From positions 2,914,001 to 2,978,000 of the forward strand of contig JAPNXP010000012.1 of NCBI GenBank assembly GCA_028753945.1: a stretch of 64,000 nt of DNA, read 5' to 3'. This stretch comes from Hexactinellida sp. DTS-2022. Its lineage: Eukaryota > Porifera > Hexactinellida. A program made the translations under genes and the position numbers. Under the pieces are notes generated by a model. It saw only the letters and a list, made by a program, of their open reading frames with translations. It did not search any database and had not been told where the DNA came from. Shown here piece by piece: positions 22,264 through 33,289 of the stretch. Position 1 is the first letter of the stretch, and each line of letters begins with the position of its first letter.

Positions 22264-24660
22264 GGGACGCTGCATTTGTCCGACAAAGGAAACCTGCATT
22301 TGTCCGACAGCTCTAGTATGCATTTGTCCGACTTGAGTATGCATTTGTCCGACACATGCATTTGTCCGACAAGATTATGCATTTGTCCGACAAGAGTATG
22401 CATTTGTACTGCTACATTATTTCTTTCATCTTCAGTTATATAATAATTTACGTTGTTTTACAACTAAGTTGATATCAATTAATTCTCAAGTTGCGAATGA
22501 TTTTAATTTATGTTTGTATAATAGATCAATGTATTACAATATAAAATTATTAATTATATAAAGAACTAAACAATTATAATTTAGTTAAATGATAAGTAAT
22601 CACTGTAGTATTTGAGAAAAGTGATTATAGTTTTCTGTATGGTATCATGATTTGGAAATATAGCATTATGATAGTTGAGAATAAATTCAGGAATTTCTGG
22701 AAGAAAATTAACTAATTAGTAGAAAACTCAGTTTAGTATATCTTAAATCTATCTTGAATAATATATCTACAAATCGGACAAGGTTTGTTCTCTTCTTTAA
22801 GAACCTGGTCACAGCGAGAGTATACTCTAGCATGCGAACAAGGACGAAAGCAAATCGTATCCTCACGTGGTTGTAAACATATACAACATGTTGATTCTGT
22901 TATTAAAACATTGTATTCTGACTCTCCAGAATCTGAATCATTATCGTCGAAATCTACACTAAGACTTGCCACAGAGTCGAGAGTAGTGTGAAGAGCAGTT
23001 ATAAACTCTACTGGTGTGTATGTCCCATTTACAAGATTTTCTCTACAAATTTCTCTTAGCTCATCTTTCTTAATTTGGTCTTTCTTTTGACTCCTGGAAA
23101 TGTCCAAACTATTATTCAGTCTACCGATTTCTGCGTCTGTATCAACGATGATATTATTCAGAGTTTCACAAAATACCCATATATTCGGGTGATTAGATCT
23201 GAAATTTTTGTTAATCTTTGCATGGTAACTCTCTGCGCCATTGTTTGTAGTTACTTTACTTTTGAAAACTGATAATTGGGAAGGTCCGATTCTTGTTAGC
23301 CATTGGTGTTTATAATAACGTTTAAATTTTTCAATTTGAATATTTTCACTTAAAGTGAAGGATACAAACGTGGATGTGAGGTAATCAAATGTATGTTCAA
23401 TATGTTCTGAAGGGAGCAAAGGCAAATTCATGATTGATTTCTAGAAGTTTTTGAAGCTGTCATTAGCATGATATTCCTTTACTAACCCTAATTTTGTTAT
23501 TATTTTCCAAATAGCTTGATTATGGTGAAACCAACAGCCATATAATGAAATACTGGGATAGGCAGTTTTAATTGCATTTCTTGCCGCCGGTTCCCAGTCA
23601 CCCATAGTGGAAGATGGACTTAATTGGGGAGCTAGTTGTTTTATTTTTAATAGAGTAGAAGTGTAAATATCTTCACTTTTACTTGTTAGCAAACAGTGAA
23701 TTGCAGGCAATACGTATCTTCCAAACTCAACAAATAGTGTCCAAAGTTGGAAAAATTGTTTGGGACACTTTTTGAATGTGCCATCAAAGAATACATTTGT
23801 TGCAACAGATAAATATTCATGCATGTTCTCTGAATAAAAAATCACTGAACAATGCTCTCCGATTACTATAGTTGCTTTATTAAATTGCCCAAAGTTTGTA
23901 CAGTCCTTAATAATTGTGGAAAATTCGAATGCAGATTTTGGGATTTTCGGTTGTGTTTCACGGCGTGCTCGATACATTATTGATTCACAACTTTTAAAAG
24001 AAATTTCCGTAGCAAAATCAACTTGTCTTGTTGTGTCGTCGAATAATTCTCTTAGTCTAGTAGTAGAATTTTTCGCAGCAATTTTACACTTCGTTCTTAA
24101 TTTGAACTTTTCCGCATGATAAGTATCTATATCATGATTGTGCGGACATAAAACAGCTATTTTATTGGTTAACATATTTAACTTAGCTGTGCTTGGGCAT
24201 GATTCTCGAAATAAAATGCATTTGAGGTAAGCTACTGAATTAAGCTCTTTTGATAGTGTGTATTTGTGACCGTCTGTTGTTGTAAAAACATTTCCACGCT
24301 TATTCTTGTACTCGCTTCTTGAATATTCCATCGTTAACAATAAATTGAAGAATTTAGGTAAAGTTCAAAAGTGTAAGTGTGTATATATATTTGTACACCA
24401 ATGTGTAACCATGCGTACTTGTAGTAAGCATAATACATTTCCTTGTTATGTTCTGACACATTACATCGTGATTTTGGAAAACAAACCTTACAATAGAAGT
24501 ATACTTAGTAAACAAATGCATGTGTCGGACAAATGCATACTCAAGTCGGACAAATGCATACTAGAGCTGTCGGATAAATGCAGGTATCTTTTGTCAGACA
24601 AATGCATACTCAAGTCGGACAAATGCATACTAGAGCTGTCGGACAAATGCATGCGCCCCT
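22264..24660 (-). mobile_element. MULE C, arrayed ends with the word TGCATTTGTCCGAC
   Basis: The 2397-base element starts GGGACGCTGCATTTGTCC and ends with the inverted GGACAAATGCATGCGCCCCT. Direct tandem copies of TGCATTTGTCCGAC with variable short spacers fill 22270-22412; inverted copies fill 24525-24655. The flanking duplication is CCTAGAGG plus one mismatched base (22256-22264, 24661-24669), close to the 9-base MULE standard. One transposase gene lies on the minus strand. Confidence 0.85.
22733..24340 (-). pseudogene. MULE transposase with FLYWCH-like N-terminus and C-terminal RING, one nonsense codon
   Basis: ATG at 24340. The frame is open to 23441, where TAG replaces a Leu present in the copy at 28644 (NF-stop-KSIMNLPLLP versus WLRKLMALPLLP), then open in the same frame to 22733; about 535 residues in all. 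A FLYWCH-like C2H2 pattern sits at residues 12-60 (LKCILFRESCPS...CPHNHD). DDE core: FFDGTFKKCP, MGDWEPAARNA, GCWFHHNQAIWK, TNNGAESYHAKI. A C-terminal RING (CCICLQ...CPICR) has lost one Cys (VYSRC where LCNNC is expected). Nearly intact but probably inactive. Confidence 0.85.
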
Positions 24661-24891
24661 CCTAGAGGCATTAGCCATAATACATAATCAATATAATTCA
24701 ATGATGCGGCATTATTTTAAGGAGGTAAACTGCTACGGTGCACAACAGTTGTTTATCCAAGCATTTCTGGACCAGAAAATCTGATAATACACCTGGCACC
24801 TAAATCGATTTGAAAATCACGCACTTCTTTACCACAACTGATGCCTGGCCGGCACTTAAAAGTGCCGGCCAGGCACCTAGATAACCCCCTG

Positions 24892-25150
24892 TATGCTACC
24901 ACGGGTGGATTAAGTTTACAACACATTCTACAAATCTGATGGCCTAATCGTCATGAAATTCCTTGAAATCTCGAGATAAATGTCCATAAATTACGAGAAC
25001 TTTCGAAGAAATTTAAACTGCTACATCTACGTATATCTGATGAAAAAATATAATTTGTAAAAATCTATAATTTTTTAATCTAGCTATTTCGTTTTTGTTC
25101 TATTATTCATAGATTGGGTGAATATGAGATACGCGGGAAGAATTTTGATG
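24892..25150. other. No gene recognised; part of a dispersed repeat
   Basis: AT-rich sequence between two hAT-type insertions. It leads into the TCCAAAATTGCAGCTGTG hairpin family at 25350. Confidence 0.35.
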
Positions 25151-25158
25151 GATACAAC

Positions 25159-25342
25159 CAGTGTTTTTTTAAGGAAAATTAGAGGCCCAAAGTGGACTTA
25201 TAATTTTTCTCAATGGGCCTCTAATTTTTAACGTGCTAAGTACTCAATATCATGAAATGTAGAGTGTGGACCTCTAATTGTTGGGGTGAGGGCCTCTAAT
25301 TGTTGGCAGGGCCCTCTAAGCAAATCCTTAAAAAAAACACTG
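25159..25342. mobile_element. hAT-type MITE, 184 bp
   Basis: CAGTGTTTTTTTAAGGA and TCCTTAAAAAAAACACTG are flanked by a perfect 8-base duplication, GATACAAC (25151-25158, 25343-25350). The interior repeats GCCTCTAAT(T) words. It is inserted in the TCCAAAATTGCAGCTGTG repeat family. Confidence 0.85.
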
Positions 25343-25403
25343 GATACAACTATCAAAAAATCCAAAATTGCAGCTGTGCCGACACATGTTCCTTTGGATG
25401 CAC

Positions 25404-27545
25404 CAGTGGCGTAACGTGGTAAAGTGCCGCTGGGGGAAAGCATCAAAAACGCAGCCCCCCCCCCACGGACAAAAAACACTAATTAGTTTATAAACAAACA
25501 AATCATAAATATTTGCTTATATATTTATCCAGGAGACAGTGTATTTTTTAAATGAAGTACACAGCTAATATATTGCAACATGTGTTATCTAATTCATTTG
25601 CAGTATAAATTCTATTTTCGAGCACATCAAAAACAAAATGTTATGTAAGATATACGATTAAACTAGTTTGGGTCGCTAATAGCTCCTTCACAGACTGATC
25701 CTTCTTGTTTTGCGACTCGCGAAATTGTCGATCACAGGCGTGAAGTCAATTGACTTGGTAAAGTCTCCCTTAATTGACAAAAGCTCAAGACTGGACAACA
25801 GCTCCTGTCCCATGCTTGAACGTAGGTATGTTTAATAAGCTTCAGCTTTGAGAAGCTTCTCTCGCACGATGCTACACTCACACATGGTTAAGAATATCCT
25901 TAGAACACGAGCAAGTTCGGGAACGATGTCTGGTGTCCCCACTTCACTATCCACTGAAGCAGGTCGAGCGAATTCCAGGGCTTCACCTATTCTGTTTGCG
26001 TCTCAAAGCTTCTAATAAGACGCCGCAATCGACGTACCTCGTTCTTCAAATCTGTAGCAGAGATGTCGAAGTATGTAGTACTGAGTAGGTCAATTGCCGA
26101 AACGATATCCTCGTCCTTGGTCGAGTCCATCAAAACCTCCATCTTGGTCAGAAAACCGAACCTAGCGTTCACTTCCAGATATGGCTACTTCTCCGTTTCA
26201 TCTCCCCATATAATGTAGCCATTATCTGGAGCTGCTCTCGTCTCACTTCCGCTAGCATTGACAGACCAACATCACCTGCGGTTTTCCCCGCCATTCTTCT
26301 TCTGCGCAGTACCCTCTTTTCGGTCGGAATTTCATTTTCATCACATAATGATGTGGCCTTTGTCCTTGCTGTTTCAACAATGTTTTCGCGTTCCTCCAGA
26401 AGAGGACAAGGCTCGTAGGTTTTGTCGCATAACAGTCCAACCCCAGCCCACTCGTTTGTAGAAAGATCTGAACATCGTTGATTTCCTTCAGTACTGGATT
26501 CCAAAAGGCCAGGTAGACTAAGAAGGTGTATGACATAATACACGATAGCAGGATATCTGCTTCAGAGCGCGTGTTAGCCGTTTCGTGACCACCGTATCGG
26601 AGTTGCTCAAGTGCACCAACAATAGACTCAAAACCCAACATAACACCATCAACATCATCATGTATTGAGCTCCATCTTGTTTCGTAGGTTCTTTAGACAG
26701 TTTTTCCAGTGAGTTGACGACAGGAAGAAAACAAAGAGACCACCCAGCGTACCAAATAAGGTGGTGACATTAACTGATGCTTGCGCAGAGTGGACTGCAG
26801 CTAGGTTCAGAGAGTGGTTGTTACAAGGGATGTAGGTAACAAGTGGGTTGAAGTTCAGAATTCTGCGCTGCACGCCATAATGGACACGTTGTCGTAGCCC
26901 TGCCCCAGCATGTCCTGGACATCCAGATGGTATTCCTATAATTTGGCCAAGATTAAATTTGTTAGTGCTTCAGCGCGCTTCTCGCCAAACTTAATGAAGC
27001 AAAGGAAGGTTTCCTTTAGTTCAACCTTTCCACAGAGATTTTTACACATCTTATTACTTGTGACATCTGATCGTCATGAGCAAGATCTGGATTATTATCA
27101 AACATGATCGAGAACTATTTTGCCTCCCGAATATCATCCAGAATCTTATCCAACACATGTTGACCGAGAATGGAGATAAACTCGTTCTGTATAGCTGGGG
27201 AGAGATACGACACTGTGTTTGGTTGGGCTTGGATCCGAGTGAGGTGTTCTCGTACAACCGGATCGTAGTTGCCAAGGAATTTCACAAGCTCAAGGAAGTT
27301 TCCTGAGTTCTCGTTGGATGATAGAACTTCTCGGTGACCTCGGAATGCAAGACTTTGTATAGAGAGGAAGCGAATGCAGTCCAGAATTCGGGTTAGAATT
27401 TCCTGCCAATTGGGGTGTGCCGACAGCCAAAGGAACATGCTGTCGACACACCTCAATTTTCGATTTTTTTCGCCAGGTCATGAACTCCTCATGGTGTTTA
27501 GACACATTTAACAAGTTGTTGCGGGACAAAGGAACGATTGTTGAA
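25404..27545 (-). pseudogene. hAT (DUF4371-type) transposase, degraded, with one hAT terminus
   Basis: The lower end carries a terminus, CAGTGGCGTAACGTGG (25404), followed by about 200 bases nearly identical in order to the 698-bp element at 46640. The minus strand then encodes a decayed transposase in several frames: SKHHEEFMTWRKKS, FLSIQSLAFRGHRE, YLSPAIQNEFISIL and LVTYIPCNNHSLNLAA. It ends with the dimerisation segment CVSVASCERSFSKLKLIK near 25850-25890. At least four frameshifts. The N-terminal zinc finger and the second terminus are missing. Confidence 0.8.
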
Positions 27546-27915
27546 TTTGAAGTTTATTTCTATCTTGAACCATCTTGAGTTTAATGCCATTAATTAATTA
27601 TGTATTGATAATGTATTGTATTATTAGTTATTTATTTTAGCAATCCACGGTGAGTCAACAAATACCTTATATTATTTAATTTAATTTAATCCATTGTAGA
27701 GTAATACTACATTTAGATAGAAGCCAGCTGGAATTTATATGTTAAATCAATATATTTATCGCAAGTTGAAACAATTTAATTAGATTTAACAGTTGTATTC
27801 AAATAATGAATAAGTTTAATAAGTGAAATAATTTATACGCGTACAGGAAAAAAGGAAAAAGGAAAAATTACTCGACAAGTGAATATTTACAGTAAAGATT
27901 AAAATATATCTACAT
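27546..27915. other. No gene recognised; probable 3' flank of the non-LTR element
   Basis: AT-rich with ATTAATTAATTATG-like runs. It follows the stop of the retroelement's C-terminal frame (27916) in minus orientation. I found no poly(A) or microsatellite tail. Confidence 0.35.
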
Positions 27916-28263
27916 CTAATAAAATTGCTTGCTATAGGGTATAGTGTTTATATCGCTATTTTCATTATCCCTGCTGCCTGGTGTACCTCTATAGCCCCGA
28001 ACAGCCATTAGCGTGGTGCGAAGGATTGAGAAGCGGAGTTTTCTTCTAATGTAGGCCATTATATCACTATAAGAGTTTCCCCTTTTGCTAACAAGGAGTG
28101 ATACAAGCCTTTTGTGAAATTTATCCGCTTCTTTGCCCATGCCACCGCTGGTTGAAAAAACTAGGGGGGTAAAAGAAGATTTTTCTACCTCTAAGATTCT
28201 GTGGTTATACAAATCTTTTTTTTCTGTCTCGTGTTTCTCATATACCTTAACTAAGCTCCACAA
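27916..28263 (-). pseudogene. C-terminal piece of the non-LTR retroelement protein
   Basis: This 115-codon frame includes YNHRILEVEKSSFTPLVFST and KLRFSILRTTLMAVRGYRG. I recognise it as the C-terminus of the retroelement whose RT lies at 30974-33205. It is in a different frame from the preceding FFDVRV segment, so there is a short indel near 28255. It lies just outside the left end of MULE D. Confidence 0.7.
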
Positions 28264-28298
28264 TCATTTGACTTGCAACCGTGGTGGAGAACACGGAC

Positions 28299-30664
28299 GG
28301 GACGCCGGAATTTGGCCAACAAATAAGTAGGAATTTGACCAACAAATAAATGGTAGGAATTTGACCAACTGTTTTTCATAAATAGGAATTTGACCAACGC
28401 AGGAAGTAGGAATTTGACCAACTGTTTTTCGTTAATAGGAATTTGACCAACGTACGAAGTAGGATTTGACCAACTGTTTTTCATAAATAGGAATTTTACC
28501 AACTCTTGTTTTTATTTAACGCATTACTGTTATATTACCATCACTTAACGGATTCTCATGTTTTGTCTTCTTCAAAATTGATGGTTTCTGTGTTTTGAGT
28601 TTATTTAAGTATTCTTACTTGAGCATTTTCATAAAACATTCAAATGCAAGTCACTTTGGTTGAAGGAAAGAAGTTAAATTCTTTAAATTATTTATCAGAA
28701 GGTTTTCTGTACGTTATAGTGAGGACTTCTCAGCAATTTACATATGTAAGATGTACACTTAACAGAAGTTTTGGTTGTCCAGGATATGCTAAAATTGATA
28801 ATTTTACTAACTCCCTGATCACTACGTCTGCGCATGATCATGGAGAGGAAGCGTATAAACGTGGTGTATATTCATTGAGAAATAAGTTGAAACGGGCAGC
28901 CGAAACTTCTTCTGAGAGACTGCGTGAAGTTTTTAACGAAACCTGTCGAGAATTTCAGCAAATTGAAAGCAGTATGTGCAAAAGAAGGAGATGTTTATTT
29001 CCACCTCTCCCTAAAGACGCAGAAGATTTTTCCAAACTTATTGTTGCTTCTCCATTTACACATTTGTATCGGGGAACTGTTAATCATGATGGTGCAGTGG
29101 CAGTCATTTTAGCAGCAGACTTCATGCTCATGAAAACGAGTAATGCTGACATTATACAATTTGATGGCACTTTCTACACCGTCCCGTCTATCTTTTATCA
29201 ACTCTTCACAATATTCGTTCCATTTCGTGGGCACTGTATCCCTGCTATATACGTTTTAATGCAAAAGAAAACTGAAGGGCTATATTCAGCAGTAATTTTG
29301 AAATTACTTGACCTCATTCCTGGATTTAGTCCAAAAGTAGCGGTGAGTGATTTTGAAAAAGCCCCCAGAAACGCATTTATGTATCTTTTTCCGGAAATAA
29401 AAATGATAGGATGCTGGTTCCATTTCACCCAGGCAATTTGGAAAAAAACTCAAATACTGGGCCTGGGAAAATTGTACAAAACACAAGAAATATATGCCGA
29501 TTGGTTGAGAAAGCTAATGGCTTTGCCTCTATTACCACAAAGCGAAATCACGAGCACTTTTTCTGTATTAGAGGCACAAGTATTTGAACTATGTGGTACT
29601 GATAAGGAACTTGTCAATAAATTGAAGAAATACATTAGAAAAACTTGGATATTGGGAGAAAAGGATTTGTCTGTCTATTCATCTCGGATTGCCACGAACA
29701 ATGGATGTGAGTCGTTCCACAAATCATTGAAATCGAGTATAAAAGTGCATCATCCCAATGTATGGAAATTTTTAACCGAGTTATCGAAGGTAATCACTGA
29801 TTTTGCTTCTGAATATATGAGGCTAGAGAATGATCTACAAATAACAAGACCTACAAAAAGAAATATCATCGAAAAAGCAAAACGGAGGGAGGAATATAAA
29901 GAAAAGTTAGAGAATGGAATATTTTCAACTGAACAATATTTGACTGCTGTCTCACTTACTATTGGACGAAAGGGTAAAAATATTCCCGCAGATTATTCAC
30001 AATATACGGTTGAGATGGAAGATATGTATAGTGATGTAGAAGAAAGTTCACCAAACGACTGCATAATTTGTTGCCAAACCAAGGAACGTTCATTCGCATT
30101 GGTTCCTTGTGGACACGCAAATTTGTGTAATAACTGTGGACAGCATTTTCTCAATGAAGAAAAACCTTGTCCAATTTGTCGTACTCCAATAAATACAATT
30201 ATGGAGATATTTACATAAAAATTCTTTATTTAGTATTCTATCACTAAACTTCTACTTCCATATCTTTTACTTATTTTCTTATCACTTATCTTATAATTGT
30301 TTTCCATTCAAATCAATAAATATATCTTATAATGAATTAAAAGGGTTCGATCAACTTGGCAACGGGGAAAAGCTACTCCCCTGCTTTATGAATTGGTAAA
30401 TTCCTACCTAGAACAAACGGTTGGACAAATTCCTATTTCTTGTGTTGCTCAAATTCCTACTTATTCGTTGGTCAAATTCCTACTTAAAACAAACGGTTGG
30501 CCAAATTCCTATTTCGTGCGTTGGTCAAATTCCTATTTGTACATTGGTCAAATTCCTACTTAGAACAAACAGTTGGCCAAATTCCTATTTCGTGCGTTGG
30601 TCAAATTCCTATTTTGTGCATTGGTCAAATTCCTACTTATTCGTTGGTCAAATTCCGCGTTCCC
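28299..30664 (+). mobile_element. MULE D, complete element with intact transposase; end word AGGAATTTGACCAAC
   Basis: The 2366-base element starts GGGACGCCGGAATTTGGCC and ends with the inverted GGTCAAATTCCGCGTTCCC. It is flanked by a perfect 9-base duplication, AACACGGAC (28290-28298, 30665-30673). Direct copies of about AGGAATTTGACCAAC fill 28308-28505, and inverted copies fill 30400-30660. One transposase frame, 28644-30218. The element interrupts the endonuclease-like region of the non-LTR retroelement, so it is younger than that insertion. Confidence 0.93.
28644..30218 (+). CDS. MULE transposase with FLYWCH-like N-terminus and RING finger, intact
   Basis: 524 residues in one uninterrupted frame. 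A FLYWCH-like C2H2 pattern covers about residues 33-75 (VRCTLNRSFGCPGYA then AHDHG). The DDE core reads QFDGTFYTVPSIFYQLF (Asp near 174), VSDFEKAPRNAF (Asp near 234), the family's C-x-H motif GCWFHFTQAIWKKTQ and TNNGCESFHKSLKS (Glu near 355). Residues 472-513 form a complete C3HC4 RING, CIICCQ...PCGHANLCNNC...PCPICR. A RING is typical of E3 ubiquitin ligases; what it does in a transposase is unknown. Similar in plan to the copy at 22733-24340, which has one stop and a damaged RING. Probably capable of encoding a functional protein. Confidence 0.92.
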   Translation: MQVTLVEGKKLNSLNYLSEGFLYVIVRTSQQFTYVRCTLNRSFGCPGYAKIDNFTNSLITTSAHDHGEEAYKRGVYSLRNKLKRAAETSSERLREVFNETCREFQQIESSMCKRRRCLFPPLPKDAEDFSKLIVASPFTHLYRGTVNHDGAVAVILAADFMLMKTSNADIIQFDGTFYTVPSIFYQLFTIFVPFRGHCIPAIYVLMQKKTEGLYSAVILKLLDLIPGFSPKVAVSDFEKAPRNAFMYLFPEIKMIGCWFHFTQAIWKKTQILGLGKLYKTQEIYADWLRKLMALPLLPQSEITSTFSVLEAQVFELCGTDKELVNKLKKYIRKTWILGEKDLSVYSSRIATNNGCESFHKSLKSSIKVHHPNVWKFLTELSKVITDFASEYMRLENDLQITRPTKRNIIEKAKRREEYKEKLENGIFSTEQYLTAVSLTIGRKGKNIPADYSQYTVEMEDMYSDVEESSPNDCIICCQTKERSFALVPCGHANLCNNCGQHFLNEEKPCPICRTPINTIMEIFT

Positions 30665-30973
30665 AACACGGACATCAAAAAATGTCCTATCCAAACTACT
30701 CCAGAACCCTCTGGCAAGGATATCAAGTCTGGCCTCAGGTGCTGTGTCGGTACTTTTGTACTCAAATGTTTCCCCAGTCAATGGAATCAACTTTGGCTCT
30801 GTTTCGACTCCTTTACATACTTCGGAAAGCCAATGTGCTTCTAAATCTCTGATCTGGTTGTGTCGGAGCGAGACGAAACCACCCTTTTTACATATCAGAG
30901 CATGATCTATACTGTTCGGAGAGGAACATGCACATATCTTTGGTATATTCTTAAACGGATGGTTATATCTCAG

Positions 30974-33205
30974 CTAGATAGAATCTATAAATTCTTGTTT
31001 ATTTAGTAGGAAACCATATTCTTTTAGGGGTAGTGCAGTCAGCCAAGATGACGAACCTTTTTCACATAGGATATCAAGGTTTTTAGCGGATGGCTCAGAG
31101 CTTTCGATTTTAATTTCTCTCAATTTATCCTTATAGTAGGATACTTTGTTTTGAGTAATTTCTATTTTCTGATGTTTTATGATGGAGTTCAACTGAAGGT
31201 ACTGCTCTGATGATTGTTCCATATGTTGTTGTTTGATTATATCACACAAAGGTTTAGTAGCTTTAATTGAGTATTGATATTCAAGACTAGCAACCTCAAC
31301 TGGATTAAAGATAGCTAAACCACCATGTTTAGTAGGAAGACTATAAATGGCTCTCTCTAGGTCGTTACATTCGTATGTACCAGTAATTACAGGGATAAAC
31401 TTACTTCTAATGCAATCCTCAAGAGGTTGGAAGAGGTCAGAGATGTTATTAATAGTCCTCATGACAAAACTCCATCTTTTGGACAGTCCAAATATGTATG
31501 CACAATATGCAACCTGGGGCTCTGTCTTAGCAATCCCAGAAAGTTCTTCCAACTCTGCTATCCACTTTACTATCTTATCACTAACGTACTTCCTCTTAAA
31601 ATGTTGAGTACCTATTAATGACCCGAGGTATCTTTGACCTTCTTTTCTACCCTCTTCTGATAATTGGACTCCTGTACCATTAAACAGCTCTTTAGCTTTT
31701 GGGAAATGTTCTTTTTTAACTACCAACCAGGTTTTCGAAGGATTTGAGAAATAGCCTAGTGTCGGACCTATTTTCTCAAGTTCGTCCCACCATTGTCTAA
31801 GTGCTTTGATTGAACCACCTGCTCCCGCATCATCTGCATACCATATTTGTTTAATGTTTGCAATTACAGATAATGATTTGATGAGAGGTGTAATTCCAAT
31901 GCAGTAAAATCCCGACGCACAATTATCACCCTGTGTGGTCCCTTCGTATGACGTGATATAAGTACCATCTGGTAGGAAAAGCTTGCAAGGTTGTCTATAC
32001 GTGTTAATGATATAGATAGAAAACTCTGGACATAGATACCTCATGTTTAGAAGAGATGTTTTTCGATTGAGACTATTAAAAGCGTTAGAGGCATCAACTA
32101 ATAGCACACCTTGACATTCATCTTCGTTAAATATTTCTCTCATTGCATGGCATGCTGCCTCACAACCACCCTCTCTGCCTGCACTAAGCTGTAGGGGGCC
32201 GACAGATTGTATTATTTCTGGTCTTACTAACAATATAATGGATTTCCCGATTATCCTCCGAATAACCTCTCCAATACCAATAGGGCGAACCCCTGGATTT
32301 TTATCTAACGGTATTAGGCGGCAGTTTAGAAAGGGGGCTAAACTTAGAGGATCTATAAACTCTGTGCATAACCTACGAGTTAGCCGAGCTAAAGAATCAC
32401 ATGCATTTGAAGAAGCTTTGCTAAATGATTTCGAGCACATAATTCTTCTCCAGGCGTCTGAATCTAGTCCGCATGGACCCGCTGAACCTTTTGTCAGTTT
32501 TGCTGCCTTATATATTGTATTGCCATCAATGTTATCGTATATCACGGGCTGAACTTTAGGGATCTCACCGGAAATCACTCTCTCAATGGAAATAGGGCCT
32601 GCGATCGGGTGTTTACCTTCTAGGATAGATATCAACTCAGGTGTTGTGCTTAGAGCTTTGGAATTATTACTAGTAATCCATCTAAGGGCAGCAGCAATTT
32701 TACCTTGGAGCATCAACCTAACAAATACCTTCTGCACTTCTTCTGGTTTTCTCGTTTTCTTAGTAAGTCGTGATTGAATAGCTTCACATTCTTTAATTAG
32801 CTCTAAGAATTGTCCTTGCTCCCATTTTTTCATTCGTTCTTTAATATATTTAATATGATCGCTGTTCTTTGAAGTAGCGCTGGGTTTCTGTAACATGAAG
32901 GGATCAAAAACACTATCCGCTAGTAGGGCAATTGACTCAAATTGAGTCTTATTAGTAAATTGATCCCACAGTCTTGTCTTTTCTTCAATATAAGTCTTTC
33001 CTGCCGTACCAGATGGTAATTTGAAGAAATTAAATCTCCATGTAATGACTTTCATATATACTTCTTCAAGGGTAGTTCTTATGTCAGCTCCAACCAGATT
33101 TCCCCATTTAGCCTTTGAAAGGTCAGTGGCTGGACTAAATTCTGGTAGGAACAAAAATGATTGACATGGACTACAAAACCACTGGTTATTTTTGTCAGAG
33201 TTCAA
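30974..33205 (-). pseudogene. Reverse transcriptase core of the PHD non-LTR element
   Basis: A 743-codon open stretch. RT motifs in order: NCRLIPLDKNPGVRPIGIGE near residue 300, LQLSAGREGGCEAA, LLVDASNAFNSLNR near 370 (first catalytic Asp), EGTTQGDNCASGFY, and WYADDAGAGG near 450 (catalytic YADD), then NPSKTWLVVKKE. The frame continues upstream of this ATG into the PHD finger up to 33289. It stops at TAG (after EFIDSI), beyond which the same frame goes on with LRYNHPF and a Cys/His region. So the ORF start and stop are both artefacts of damage. Confidence 0.85.
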
Positions 33206-33289
33206 TCTATTGAAATCACCATCACTGAGACCAACACAATTGTAATGGTACCACGACTGACACTTTCCTTCACAAAATATACCTTCACA

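Larger units (their letters stand above)
22193..24891. mobile_element. hAT-type element carrying a nested MULE
   Basis: The termini CAGGGGTTTATCTA and TAGATAACCCCCTG are flanked by a perfect 8-base duplication, TATGCTAC (22185-22192, 24892-24899). Apart from the MULE (22264-24660), only about 300 bases belong to it, including the hairpin CTGGCCGGCACTTAAAAGTG near 24845. Non-autonomous. Confidence 0.85.

Noticed and set aside
22270..22412. Short direct repeats with short spacers, superficially like a CRISPR array (also at 28308, 30400, 60459 and 62421)
   Set aside because: Units are 10-20 bases with spacers of only a few bases, and each array has an inverted partner at the other end of a transposon. 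The genome is eukaryotic.
22733..23431. Separate RING-finger host gene
   Set aside because: It continues the upstream transposase frame after a single TAG, and the intact copy at 28644 shows both parts in one protein within transposon ends.
24306..24784. Frames repeating SDKCILK-like peptides
   Set aside because: They translate the terminal tandem repeats of MULE C. Similar peptide repeats at 28251-28502 and 30421-30905 arise from MULE D arrays.
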